The translations under genes were made by a program, and so were the position numbers. A stretch of DNA of 23,679 nucleotides from JBBTDV01 sp038042605. Lineage in GTDB: Bacteria; Bdellovibrionota; UBA1018. The stretch is from the NCBI GenBank assembly GCA_964358645.1, contig CAYHPW010000039.1:1-23679 (forward strand), written 5' to 3'. Below the pieces are notes generated by a model. The model worked only from the letters and a program-made list of their open reading frames with translations, did no database searches and was not told the origin of the DNA. Below, in pieces: positions 1-8,877 of the stretch. How positions within the stretch are numbered: the first letter of the stretch is position 1; every line of letters starts with the position of its first letter.

Positions 1-107
1 ACATCAGCTTCCACCCAAACCCACGTTTCGTCAGGCCTAATTACGCAACAACGCCTTCGGAAGAGAATAAGTAAGCCTATACGTTACTATCATTTGGAAC
101 CGATGAC
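1..107. other. Window edge, no feature seen
   Basis: No open reading frame, strong hairpin or repeat was recognised here. It lies downstream of the minus-strand ATPase gene that ends at 108. Confidence 0.4.
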
Positions 108-1319
108 CTAAAAAAGCGCCCAATCGGGCAGCAGTACGATCCGATCCGAAATGCTCCTCATTTCTGAATCTGGATGAAGCATCATGACTTTTGAGTCATT
201 GTAGCGCTTAAGAAAGCTCTGTGCAGCCATAATCTCGGCATGGGCGGGCTGAGATGATTTCAAAGGTAAAAAGCCCAGATATTTCCCATCCCATTCTATT
301 GCGAATGGAAGAGTAGTGTTGTGTCGTGTGAGATAGTGGAAAAATCGAAAATGATGTTCACCGGCGTACATGAACTCCGCGCGTATATTCCTGTATAGAA
401 ATCCAGAATAGTAAATCGAATGATCAAGCTTGTACGCTGACAAATGAAGCGACTCAGCATGGTCTTCAAAATAATAAATCCACCCTTTTTTTCCACCCTC
501 TACCTTCAAAAGCCTAATAAGAAAAACCGCCTCAAATGCGGCAATCAGTGCCTTCGCGCTTACCGCAGCAACGCCTGTATCTCTCAAAAGCCTGGTATAT
601 GAAACTGGAACACCCTCTTGCTTGGCCAGGCTTTCCGAGAATTCCAGGATTTGTGCAAAAGAGAGTCGCGTCGCAACAACCTCTCGTAAATCCCGATCGA
701 GAATAGTTTGCAACTGATCATTGATTTTCTGAATTCTCAGCTTCTCATTTCTGATAAAAAAAACTCCTGGCAATCCGCCATGCCGCTGATAGTTATCTAT
801 AGTTTTAACAAGAGAAGAACTCCGATATGCGTTCCTGGCGACATTTTCTAACCAACTCACCAAATTTCTTGTCTTCATCAAGGATCGGACTATGCCAGGC
901 AGCGGCCGGCGCTCAATCTCAGAAACAGTAAATGGAAGCAATTCGTGGTAAATGATTCTTCCGGTAAGTGACTCTCGAATCGCCTTTTTACTTGTAAACC
1001 TAACCGATCCAGTCAAAAGAAATTGTCCCGGCCTCTTGTGTTTTCTCACCCAATCCTTGAGTTCATCAAAAAGTGCAGGCGCTTTCTGACATTCATCGAT
1101 AACAAGTGGAGTGGAGTGATGGACCTTCAAAAAATGATATGGATCATTTTGCGCAAGCTCCCTGTACTCCTTACCATCGAGCGAAATGTATTTTTGCCCT
1201 ATACACTCAGCAAGTGTCGTTTTCCCAACCTGTCGGTGCCCCAATATTCCAACAATCGGGGAAAATGCCATTGTCTTTGGAATGGCGTCAGCTAGATAGC
1301 GTTTTCTAATATGAGGCAT
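108..1319 (-). CDS. AAA_14/DUF4143-family ATP-binding protein
   Basis: A predicted 403-residue ATPase of the COG1373 type: an N-terminal AAA_14 P-loop domain and a C-terminal DUF4143-like region. Walker A is GHRQVGKT (residues 27-34) and Walker B is LVIDE (72-76), followed by QKAPALFDEL and the sensor-like LLTGS. The last 80 residues correspond to the region that in relatives carries a PD-(D/E)xK nuclease-like motif. Here that region reads FAIEWDGKYLGFLPLKSS, so the acidic pair is not convincing and the nuclease site may have decayed. The cellular role of the family is not established. The ATG at 1319 has no Shine-Dalgarno sequence, but a near-consensus promoter ends seven bases before it, so the transcript is probably leaderless. 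The gene lies downstream of the membrane protein gene on the same strand but has this promoter of its own. Confidence 0.88.
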   Translation of the reverse strand: MPHIRKRYLADAIPKTMAFSPIVGILGHRQVGKTTLAECIGQKYISLDGKEYRELAQNDPYHFLKVHHSTPLVIDECQKAPALFDELKDWVRKHKRPGQFLLTGSVRFTSKKAIRESLTGRIIYHELLPFTVSEIERRPLPGIVRSLMKTRNLVSWLENVARNAYRSSSLVKTIDNYQRHGGLPGVFFIRNEKLRIQKINDQLQTILDRDLREVVATRLSFAQILEFSESLAKQEGVPVSYTRLLRDTGVAAVSAKALIAAFEAVFLIRLLKVEGGKKGWIYYFEDHAESLHLSAYKLDHSIYYSGFLYRNIRAEFMYAGEHHFRFFHYLTRHNTTLPFAIEWDGKYLGFLPLKSSQPAHAEIMAAQSFLKRYNDSKVMMLHPDSEMRSISDRIVLLPDWALF

Positions 1320-1325
1320 ATTTCT

Positions 1326-1354
1326 AAAATAACCGACTCGGTCAAATTTGTCAA
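1326..1354 (-). promoter_or_regulatory. Sigma-70-like promoter of the ATPase gene
   Basis: Reading the minus strand, TTGACA (1354-1349) is followed after exactly 17 bases by TATTTT (1331-1326). Transcription would start about seven bases later, at the A of the ATG at 1319, which implies a leaderless mRNA. The spacer contains a palindromic operator candidate. Confidence 0.7.
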
Positions 1355-1388
1355 AACAGCATAAAATAACCGAGTCGGTTAAATTTGT
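1326..1388. repeat. Pair of 26-bp direct repeats with internal palindromes
   Basis: Two copies of a 26-base repeat, at 1326-1351 and 1363-1388, differ at two positions and are offset by 37 bp. Each holds an odd palindrome: ACCGACTCGGT (1332-1342) and TAACCGAGTCGGTTA (1367-1381). The first palindrome sits exactly in the spacer of the ATPase promoter and the second lies upstream of the -35 box. Inferred operators for a dimeric regulator; autoregulation is possible. Confidence 0.8.
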
Positions 1389-1391
1389 ACA

Positions 1392-3176
1392 TTACCTGTC
1401 ACATTGAGGAGTGCGAATCAGGCAGACGCGGCCTGGTACCGAGTAAAGTTTGAGCGTCCCGCAACTCAACTTTTCTTCGTAACCATGTCTCGTTAAATCA
1501 CGCATGAGATCTTGCTTACCTGCTTCATCAAAAAACCAATTATTTAATGCGGAGTCGGTGATCACACAGTCAACAAGAGCCGAGCTAGACGACGTTGACA
1601 GCGGCGTCTTTACGTGTATCCCAGGCAAGTGATGAATCCAAGTGCGTGTTGCGAGATGTGGGACCAAGGCATTTGTGGCCGCAATGCTCGCGTTCTGATA
1701 TATGCTTGTGATAAACTCGTGTCTCAACCACTTCATGTGAGCGGTTGGCTGATACTGGCGGATATGAAAGACCTCGCTCCTACCAAAGGCAGCCAAGGCC
1801 CAGAAAACAATCCAAATTGTCACCCACCCTCGCCACTTTTGCCGGGTTTTAGTAAGATTCTCTAGCACTGTAACCGCCCCCGGCAAAGCGAGGAACAATC
1901 CCACCGCAGGTTCAATCGCATAATGGTAAGTGATGTTCACCCTGTGATCGGTTTCGCTCAAAAAAAGCATCAAATAGCCAGGGAGTGCCGCGACAAACAC
2001 ACGCCAATTAAGTAGTGGGATAAAACCAAGCGGCGCAAGTGTCCAAAACAAAAACTTGAGCCTCGCCACACCAAAGATAGAAGGCCAAAAAACATCAGGC
2101 TTAAGTACCGGAGAAAGAAAAACACTTATGATGTCTTTGCCAAATCGCTCGTAAAGACCTGCGTATTGATAACCTTGCCCAAAGAAAGTGGGCACGATTT
2201 TGACATCAAAATAAAAAGCAGCACAACCAACCACGATAAGAATAAAACCAGTCTTTTGCAAAAACCGCCGTGCAGGATGAGCTGGGACCGCAGCAAAACC
2301 GCCAATCAACCACGCAAAACCAACTCCCGCTAGGACAGGTCCGGCAGATTCCTTAGCTGCCGTGGCAGCCAAAAAAGCAAGTGCACCAAAAAGCCTTCGC
2401 CACCAAGCATGCCCATGCATCCAAACGACACCCCAAAGAAACAGCGGCAACATCAGCACTTCAGGATGAAAATCAAACCTGTTTGCGTTTCTAAGAGGCC
2501 CGTATGACCAGTACAGCAGCGGGAGAAGCGCGACCGCCCAGTGATCCTTTTTAAAATACTGCCTGCTCAAGCGGAAAAGAGCCACACCGCCCGCTGCAAG
2601 CCCGAAGCCTTGGATAGCAAGCAGAGTTTCAGGCCTTGGCAGCACTGCAAAAAAGACGGCAAACAACCAGAACAATGGCGATTGATGATCAGAAAACAAA
2701 TTAATCCCGCCTTTAGGCGCCGAAACATAGCCATTACCATGCGTGAGATTCCAAAGAGCATTGGTGAAAATGCCGAGATCAAAGGAGTTGCTCTCAAAAA
2801 ACCAATGCCGATAAAACGAAGACACGGACCACAACGTGCCAAAGAAAAGGGCGGCACCCCAAATATAAAGCTTGTCGCGCTTTATTAATGCGTTCTGCCA
2901 GAAATCCCAAAGATGTGTCAGGCGGGAGGTGAGAAAACTTTTTTCTATAGGCCACCCAAAACCCACCTTAAAAACAAAAGCAAAAAAAGCGGTCACAAGA
3001 ACTGGCACTCCGAGATCAGCTAATTCAATAAAAATCCCGGGGCGCTTATACCAGATGCCGCCGGTAATAAGCGGGAAAATGACTAATATCGCCAGGACAA
3101 AATCCCAGATAGATAAAAATCCAGGCCTGCTATTTTCTTGTTTTGAATCAAAACTTTTCATTGACGCAAAATTCAC
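1392..3176 (-). CDS. DUF2079-family polytopic membrane protein
   Basis: A 594-residue inner-membrane protein with about ten or more hydrophobic segments spread along its length, starting near residue 25. The block around residues 130-245 (SFDLGIFTNALWNLTHGNG, then SDHQSPLFWLF, then FDFHPEVLMLPLFLWG) matches my memory of the DUF2079/COG3463 family, which resembles GT-C glycosyltransferases. The conserved Asp, His and Glu in the loops fit that relation, but no substrate can be named. The C-terminal 100 residues form a soluble domain. The start is a GTG at 3176; an in-frame ATG five codons downstream (3161) is an alternative, and neither has a clear ribosome binding site. The gene is head-to-head with sucA, only 37 bp away, so the promoters of both must overlap coding sequence or each other. 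Confidence 0.85.
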   Translation of the reverse strand: MNFASMKSFDSKQENSRPGFLSIWDFVLAILVIFPLITGGIWYKRPGIFIELADLGVPVLVTAFFAFVFKVGFGWPIEKSFLTSRLTHLWDFWQNALIKRDKLYIWGAALFFGTLWSVSSFYRHWFFESNSFDLGIFTNALWNLTHGNGYVSAPKGGINLFSDHQSPLFWLFAVFFAVLPRPETLLAIQGFGLAAGGVALFRLSRQYFKKDHWAVALLPLLYWSYGPLRNANRFDFHPEVLMLPLFLWGVVWMHGHAWWRRLFGALAFLAATAAKESAGPVLAGVGFAWLIGGFAAVPAHPARRFLQKTGFILIVVGCAAFYFDVKIVPTFFGQGYQYAGLYERFGKDIISVFLSPVLKPDVFWPSIFGVARLKFLFWTLAPLGFIPLLNWRVFVAALPGYLMLFLSETDHRVNITYHYAIEPAVGLFLALPGAVTVLENLTKTRQKWRGWVTIWIVFWALAAFGRSEVFHIRQYQPTAHMKWLRHEFITSIYQNASIAATNALVPHLATRTWIHHLPGIHVKTPLSTSSSSALVDCVITDSALNNWFFDEAGKQDLMRDLTRHGYEEKLSCGTLKLYSVPGRVCLIRTPQCDR

Positions 3177-3189
3177 TTAAACATAACAC
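3161..3189 (+). promoter_or_regulatory. Possible sucA promoter
   Basis: TTGACG (3161-3166) is followed after 17 bases by TAACAC (3184-3189), a poor -10 box. It lies at the start of the divergent membrane protein gene. Proposed mainly because the gap to sucA is so short; low confidence. Confidence 0.3.
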
Positions 3190-3213
3190 CAGATCCACCT
3201 CAAGCATGTTAAA

Positions 3214-5943
3214 GTGATAATGCATATGGGATTCATGGAACTCAGCTATCTGGATACTGCCAACACATCATACATAGAAACACAGTTCGAACGGTATCGC
3301 GCCGACCCTAATTCGGTCGAACCATCCTGGCGCTTTTTCTTTGATGGATTGGGACTAGGCGCATCCGCCGCGCTTGCACAAAAAGATATTGTCGGCCCTG
3401 TTTTAAGCAATGAAGCCAAAGTCGCCGAGCTAATCAATGCATACAGGGAACTTGGAAGGCTTATCGCACACATAAACCCGTTAAGCGAGCCACCACATTC
3501 ACATCCACTCCTTTCGTTGCAACGTTTCGGGTTGTCCGAAGCTGATCTCGGCAAGACTTTCACCGCCGGGAAACTGGTTGGGCTCGGAACAGCGACACTT
3601 AATTTAATCATTGAGCAGCTGAAAAAAATCTATTGCGGCACGGTTGGGGTGGAATACACGCATATACAAAATACGGAAGAGAGATCGTGGCTCCGGCAAA
3701 AATTGGAAAGCCCGTGGTACAAAGACGCGCTGGATCTGGATACACGGAAGTTTATACTGCTCAGGCTAACCCAGAGCGAATCATTTGAAAGATTCCTTCA
3801 TACTAGATATGTCGCTCAAAAAAGATTTTCACTAGAAGGTGCGGAAAGCACGATTGTAGCCATAGACAGGATGATCGAGTCGGTGGCGGATCTTGGGGCA
3901 CAGCAAATCATTCTTGGCATGGCCCATCGCGGGCGCCTGAACGTGCTTGCAAATGTAATCGGGAAAAAACCAGAACAAATTTTCACTGAATTCGAAGGCA
4001 CTTACAAAATCGATACATCGCTTGGCGAAGGCGATGTCAAATATCACATGGGCTTCGAATCAGACAGGATCACAAGACAAGGCAAACAAGTCCACCTGTG
4101 GCTACTATCAAATCCAAGTCATTTAGAATTCGTAAATCCGGTTATTGAAGGAATAGTTCGAGCCAGACAAACAGCGCTAGACGATCGTACGCGCTCATCC
4201 GTAGTACCGATTTTGATTCACGGTGATGCGGCATTTTCGGGCCAGGGGGTCTGTTATGAAACACTGAACCTGTCGCGCCTGCGGGGCTATTCTACGGGCG
4301 GAACCCTGCATATCGTGATCAACAACCAGATAGGTTTTACCGCCACGCCCGAAGATAGCCGCTCGACCACATATTCAACCGATCTTGCCAAAATGCTTGA
4401 GGTGCCGATATTCCACGTAAATGCTGACGATCCAGAGGCTGTCTGGAGAATCTCAGGCTTGTGCGCCGAGTACCGCACTAAATTCAACAAAGACGTGTTC
4501 ATCGACCTAATTTGTTACCGTAAACATGGCCACAATGAGGCTGATGAACCAAGCTTCACTCAGCCAATCATGTACAAAAAGATAGCGAAACACGCATCCA
4601 CACGTGATCTTTACGCCGCCGGGTTCGCCGAAGATGAAGCTCAAAAAATTAAAGACGAAATTACAGCTTCACTCACACAGGCACACACCAAAGCAAAAAC
4701 AGGCGTAGTGGAAAACCAAAAGCCCGTGCACGTTGCTGGCGAGGCAGACCTGACACAATCCATATCAACAGTATTCAGCGAAAGTAGGCTTCGGGATGTT
4801 GCTGAACGATTGGCTAGCCTGCCTGAGGGATTTAAACTCCACCCAAAGCTGGGTCGCCTTCTGGATTCAAGATTAAAATCCGTCCGCCATGGGGAAAACA
4901 TCGATTGGGGAAATGCTGAGGCCCTTTGCTTCGCCACATTGTTGATAGAAAAATATAATATCCGCATCTCAGGGCAAGATTCGGAACGTGGCACGTTCAC
5001 ACATCGGCACGCAGTGCTGAATGATTTTGAGTCAGGAGCGCCTTATATCCCCCTGGCACATATAGCTGAAGAGCAGGGGCGGTTTGAGATTTACAACAGT
5101 CCGCTGTCAGAAGCAGGTGTTCTTGGTTTTGAATTTGGTTTTTCCATGGCTGATCCAGGCACGCTAGTCATATGGGAAGCACAATTCGGCGATTTTGCAA
5201 ATGGCGCGCAGGTGATCATTGATCAGTTCATCACGACAGCGGAATCAAAGTGGCAAACACCAAATGGACTTGTATTATTACTGCCACACGGCTTTGAAGG
5301 CCAGGGCCCGGAACATTCAAGCGCAAGGCTCGAGAGGTTTTTGCAGCTTTGCGGAAAGAATAACATCAGCGTATGCAACCCTACCACTCCAGCGCAACTA
5401 TTCCATTTACTCAGGCGACAAATGAAAAGACCTTTTCGAAAACCACTTGTCGTTATGTCGCCAAAAAGCTTGCTACGCCATCGTTTGGCCGTATCTGACT
5501 TGACGGAACTTTCGGATGGACGTTTTTACAATATAATTGAAGACACGCCAGATGATATTTCGAAAGTTGAAAAGATTCTTGTATGCACAGGAAAGATTTT
5601 CTATGACCTTATTGAAGAAATGAAGGCCGCAAGCTTAACAAACATCACGCTTATCAGAATTGAGCAGCTCTACCCGTGGCCGGTAGCGGAATTAAGTTCC
5701 ATTTTAAAAAAATATCCTCCTTCAGCAAAAATTATTTGGGTACAGGAAGAACCGCGTAATATGGGAGCATGGAACTACGTTTCATCCATATGGAACGGCA
5801 TATGGAACGGTTTGCGTGATAGGCAAATTTCCTACATCGGCCGTGATATTTGCGCAGCTCCTGCAGTAGGCTCAGCCAAAATTCACGAAATTGAGAAAAA
5901 GGAAATTCTAGCCAAAGCAATCGGAGAACCTAATGAAGCATGA
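3214..5943 (+). CDS. sucA: 2-oxoglutarate dehydrogenase E1 component
   Basis: Thiamine diphosphate-dependent decarboxylase of the 2-oxoglutarate dehydrogenase complex, which converts 2-oxoglutarate to succinyl-CoA in the TCA cycle. At 909 residues it is close to the usual size (about 930). The short N-terminal E2-binding segment (ELSYLDTANTSYIETQFERY, then PSWRFFF) is present. MAHRGRLNVLANV is at about residue 236. The thiamine diphosphate and magnesium motif runs from GDAAFSGQG (residue 337) to NNQIGFT. A transketolase-like pyrimidine-binding domain covers about 570-770, and the C-terminal domain contains QEEPRNMGAWNYV. The longest start is GTG 3214; ATGs at 3220, 3226 and 3235 are also possible, and 3235 gives the most family-like N-terminus. 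No start has a strong ribosome binding site. The stop overlaps sucB by 11 bp. Confidence 0.97.
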   Translation: MIMHMGFMELSYLDTANTSYIETQFERYRADPNSVEPSWRFFFDGLGLGASAALAQKDIVGPVLSNEAKVAELINAYRELGRLIAHINPLSEPPHSHPLLSLQRFGLSEADLGKTFTAGKLVGLGTATLNLIIEQLKKIYCGTVGVEYTHIQNTEERSWLRQKLESPWYKDALDLDTRKFILLRLTQSESFERFLHTRYVAQKRFSLEGAESTIVAIDRMIESVADLGAQQIILGMAHRGRLNVLANVIGKKPEQIFTEFEGTYKIDTSLGEGDVKYHMGFESDRITRQGKQVHLWLLSNPSHLEFVNPVIEGIVRARQTALDDRTRSSVVPILIHGDAAFSGQGVCYETLNLSRLRGYSTGGTLHIVINNQIGFTATPEDSRSTTYSTDLAKMLEVPIFHVNADDPEAVWRISGLCAEYRTKFNKDVFIDLICYRKHGHNEADEPSFTQPIMYKKIAKHASTRDLYAAGFAEDEAQKIKDEITASLTQAHTKAKTGVVENQKPVHVAGEADLTQSISTVFSESRLRDVAERLASLPEGFKLHPKLGRLLDSRLKSVRHGENIDWGNAEALCFATLLIEKYNIRISGQDSERGTFTHRHAVLNDFESGAPYIPLAHIAEEQGRFEIYNSPLSEAGVLGFEFGFSMADPGTLVIWEAQFGDFANGAQVIIDQFITTAESKWQTPNGLVLLLPHGFEGQGPEHSSARLERFLQLCGKNNISVCNPTTPAQLFHLLRRQMKRPFRKPLVVMSPKSLLRHRLAVSDLTELSDGRFYNIIEDTPDDISKVEKILVCTGKIFYDLIEEMKAASLTNITLIRIEQLYPWPVAELSSILKKYPPSAKIIWVQEEPRNMGAWNYVSSIWNGIWNGLRDRQISYIGRDICAAPAVGSAKIHEIEKKEILAKAIGEPNEA

Positions 5944-7081
5944 AATACTGGCACCAAGCGTAGGTGAATCAATCACCGAGGTTAGCATCCTAAAGTGGCA
6001 CAAGTCAGACGGACAAATGGTAAAGCTTGGTGAAACCATCCTCGAAATCGAATCTGATAAGGCAACTGTCGAAATAGCAGCCGAATACGCTGGTGTTATT
6101 TCTATTAAAAAACCAGTTGGTGAGCGAGTTAACATAGGTGAAGTCGTCGCCGTCATAGATGATGAGGGCGTGGAAAGAGAGGTACCGCAGCCAGCTAATA
6201 CCGACACGACTGCAAACATGGCGGACACAGCGCCCGCAAAACCTGCAGCTGCAGCCGCGGTAAAACCACTCAGCCCAGCAATTCGTAGAATCGTTTCTGA
6301 AACGGGGATTGACGTTAATGGAGTTAAAGGGAGCGGGCCTGGAGGAAGAATTACCAAAGCTGACTTGCTAAATAAAACTGCAGGTGAACGCAGAGTGCCT
6401 ATGTCCATCGTTCGTATGAGAATCGCTGAACGACTTCTACACGCCCAGCACTCCGCTGCCATTCTTACCACTTTCAATGAAGCTGACATGAGCGACATAA
6501 TTGCGATAAGAAATAAATATAAAGAAGAATTCAAAGCCACACATGGTGTCTCGCTTGGTTATATGACATTTTTCACGCTGGCTTGCATTGAGGCGCTAAA
6601 AGCCATCCCAGAAGTCAATGCATCAATAGATGGGACCGATATGGTTTACCATGATTATTACAACATGGGGATTGCGGTTGGCACCGACCGCGGCCTTGTA
6701 GTACCAGTCTTGCATGATGCTGGTAAGATGACTTTTCCAGAAATAGAAAAAAAAATCGCCGAGCTCGCCGTGAGAGCGCGCGACAACAAGCTGTCGATTG
6801 CAGACCTCTCGGGGGGAACATTTACGATTTCTAATGGCGGCGTGTATGGTTCGCTGCTTTCCACACCAATCCTCAATCCTCCCCAAAGCGCCATTCTCGG
6901 TATGCACAAAATCCAGGACCGCCCGGTGGCCGTAAATGGAAAAGTTGAAATCAGGCCGATGATGTATTTAGCTCTGTCATACGACCACAGGATGATTGAC
7001 GGAAAAGGGGCAGTCACTTTTTTAGTTACGCTTAAGGACTTTATCGAACACCCTGAAAAACTGCGATTGGAGTTAAAATGA
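5933..7081 (+). CDS. sucB: 2-oxoglutarate dehydrogenase E2, dihydrolipoyllysine succinyltransferase
   Basis: Core acyltransferase of the 2-oxoglutarate dehydrogenase complex; it carries the succinyl group on lipoate and transfers it to CoA. Domains in order over 382 residues: a single lipoyl domain (1-78) with the lipoylated lysine in ESDKATVE (K43); an Ala/Pro-rich linker (about 85-110); the E3-binding domain (about 112-147, SPAIRRIVSETGID and GSGPGGRITKADLL); and the catalytic domain with the active-site signature DHRMIDG (H352, D356). Slightly shorter than the roughly 405 residues usual in proteobacteria, mainly because the linkers are short. GGAG at 5923-5926 is well placed before the ATG at 5933. 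The overlap with sucA indicates translational coupling. The succinyltransferase call, rather than acetyltransferase, rests on its position after sucA. Confidence 0.96.
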   Translation: MKHEILAPSVGESITEVSILKWHKSDGQMVKLGETILEIESDKATVEIAAEYAGVISIKKPVGERVNIGEVVAVIDDEGVEREVPQPANTDTTANMADTAPAKPAAAAAVKPLSPAIRRIVSETGIDVNGVKGSGPGGRITKADLLNKTAGERRVPMSIVRMRIAERLLHAQHSAAILTTFNEADMSDIIAIRNKYKEEFKATHGVSLGYMTFFTLACIEALKAIPEVNASIDGTDMVYHDYYNMGIAVGTDRGLVVPVLHDAGKMTFPEIEKKIAELAVRARDNKLSIADLSGGTFTISNGGVYGSLLSTPILNPPQSAILGMHKIQDRPVAVNGKVEIRPMMYLALSYDHRMIDGKGAVTFLVTLKDFIEHPEKLRLELK

Positions 7082-8484
7082 ATACAGAAAAATTCGATCT
7101 CATTGTCATAGGAGCCGGGCCAGGCGGGTACGTAGCATCCATCAGAGCGGCACAGCTTGGCTTAAAAACAGCTTGCATTGAAAAGAAAAAAACTCTTGGC
7201 GGGACATGCTTAAACATAGGTTGCATACCTTCAAAGGCACTTCTTGAATCAAGCGAACATTATGCAAACATAAAAAACAAATTTCAAAAACATGGCATCG
7301 TGGCTGGGGATATAAAACTTGATCTTGGGCATATGATGAAGCGTAAAGACGCCGTAGTCCGCCAGCTCTGTGCTGGAATTGTAGGACTTTTTAAGAAAAA
7401 TAAAATTGAATCGGTTCTTGGGACGGCAAAAATTCTTCCAGATAAAACTGTTGAAGTGACTATGGATAGCGGTAAACACGTCTTAAGCGCGCCACGTATT
7501 TTACTTGCTACAGGTAGCGAGCCATCTCCGCTCCAGGCACTGCCGTTTGACGGAAAAAAGATCTTATCTTCCACCGAAGCGCTTGAACTCAAGGACGTTC
7601 CCAAGCACCTGCTTGTGATAGGCGGAGGAGCCATTGGACTCGAGTTAGGGTCGGTGTGGCTGAGGCTTGGGTCACGTGTCACCGTGGTGGAATTTCTTGA
7701 TAGCATTATCCCAATGGTTGACAAACAAGCCGGGGCCGAGCTTTTCAAATGCCTCTCGAAACAAAGCATGGAGTTTAAGCTTTCAACAAAGTGTACCGGG
7801 TATAAAACAAGTGGTGACACTGTTTCCGTGGCGCTTGAGGATGTTAAGAGTGGGGCTAAATCACAAATTGAATGTGACTCCGTCTTGGTGGCAACAGGAA
7901 GACGGCCATACACTGCGGGTCTCGGTTTAGAAAGCCTCGGTATTAAACTTGATAAAACTGGGCGCGTAGAAGTCAGTGAAGGTTTTAAAACTTCTGTGCC
8001 TGGAATTTTTGCAATCGGCGACATCATCCGTGGCCCAATGCTGGCTCACAAGGCTGAAGACGAAGGTATTGCGGTGGCCGAACTCATGGCTGGTAAAGCC
8101 GGGCACGTCAATTACGACGCGATCCCAAGCATCATATATACTTCACCGGAAGTCGCATCGGTTGGGCTGACAGAGGAACAGGCGCACGCCAAAAGTGGCA
8201 AAATCAACGTCGGGCTCTTTCCGTTCATGGCTAACGGCCGCGCCAAGGCAATGGAGGAAACCGAAGGGTTCGTGAAAATCATAGCCGATGCCGCATCCGA
8301 CCGGGTGCTCGGGGTCCATATCGTTGGGCCGCGGGCAAGCGAGCTTATTGCAGAGGCTGTTACAGTAATCGAATTCGGCGGCAGTTCAGAAGATATCGCC
8401 AGAACCTGCCATGCCCACCCAACTTTAAGCGAGGTAATGCGTGAAGCCGCTCTAGCAGTTGATAAACGTCAGATACATTTGTGA
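7078..8484 (+). CDS. lpdA: Dihydrolipoyl dehydrogenase (E3)
   Basis: FAD-dependent disulfide oxidoreductase that reoxidises dihydrolipoyl groups on E2 and passes electrons to NAD+. The 468 residues are standard for the family. The N-terminal FAD-binding motif is IGAGPGG (11-17). The redox-active disulfide is in GGTCLNIGCIPSK (C44 and C49). The second Rossmann motif, GGGAIGLELGSVW, binds NAD. The FAD-binding GIFAIGD block and the C-terminal His-Glu pair of the interface active site, HPTLSE (H447, E452), are intact. It overlaps sucB by four bases (ATGA), so the three genes form one translationally coupled operon. It may also serve other lipoyl complexes in the cell. Confidence 0.97.
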   Translation: MNTEKFDLIVIGAGPGGYVASIRAAQLGLKTACIEKKKTLGGTCLNIGCIPSKALLESSEHYANIKNKFQKHGIVAGDIKLDLGHMMKRKDAVVRQLCAGIVGLFKKNKIESVLGTAKILPDKTVEVTMDSGKHVLSAPRILLATGSEPSPLQALPFDGKKILSSTEALELKDVPKHLLVIGGGAIGLELGSVWLRLGSRVTVVEFLDSIIPMVDKQAGAELFKCLSKQSMEFKLSTKCTGYKTSGDTVSVALEDVKSGAKSQIECDSVLVATGRRPYTAGLGLESLGIKLDKTGRVEVSEGFKTSVPGIFAIGDIIRGPMLAHKAEDEGIAVAELMAGKAGHVNYDAIPSIIYTSPEVASVGLTEEQAHAKSGKINVGLFPFMANGRAKAMEETEGFVKIIADAASDRVLGVHIVGPRASELIAEAVTVIEFGGSSEDIARTCHAHPTLSEVMREAALAVDKRQIHL

Positions 8485-8579
8485 TAGTCAGCGCCTTACC
8501 ACCTTCATAGTTGTAATTCATTTTTTGTTAGGTTGACGAAAGAGCCGGGCTTAAAACCTCATCAAGATTATCCTGAGGC

Positions 8580-8867
8580 TCAAGCGGCAAGAGGCTTCGG
8601 AAGCCTTCCAATTTTCTTACTCGCATTATAGAGATCGACGGCCTTTTGGGCGTTCAACCAAAAATCAGCCGTGTTACCAAAAACGGCACTGAGCTTGAGC
8701 GCCATCTCAGCCGTCACGGCAGTCCGTTCGTTAATAATACGATTAATAACCTTAACGTCACAGCCGATGTGCTTAGCCAAAACGCCCTGTGTGAGTCCCA
8801 TGGGCTTGAGGAACTCCTCAGCCAATATCTCGCCTGGGCTTGTTGGTTTGCGTGATGTGTGACTCAT
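8580..8867 (-). CDS. higA: HigA-family antitoxin
   Basis: A 95-residue Xre-type DNA-binding protein of the HigA addiction-module family. It begins TSPGEILAEEFLKPMGLTQ, typical of the family, and the helix-turn-helix covers about residues 24-60 (QGVLAKHIGCDVKVINRIIN). The segment GNTADFWLNAQKAVDLY is also characteristic. It would neutralise the toxin encoded just upstream and repress the shared promoter. The strong ribosome binding site GGAGG lies in the ten-base gap after the toxin stop codon. The toxin-first order is usual for higBA. It is convergent with lpdA. Confidence 0.93.
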   Translation of the reverse strand: MSHTSRKPTSPGEILAEEFLKPMGLTQGVLAKHIGCDVKVINRIINERTAVTAEMALKLSAVFGNTADFWLNAQKAVDLYNASKKIGRLPKPLAA

Positions 8868-8877
8868 AAAACCTCCG

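Noticed and set aside
5908..6540. 210-codon minus-strand frame opposite sucB
   Set aside because: Shadow of the Ala-rich sucB linker and domains; no independent support.
7284..8027. 247-codon minus-strand frame opposite lpdA
   Set aside because: lpdA is unambiguous with intact catalytic motifs; the reverse frame has no family features.
8549..8576. Possible terminator after lpdA
   Set aside because: Only a 5-bp stem (CCTCA/TGAGG) with a 12-base loop and no T-run.
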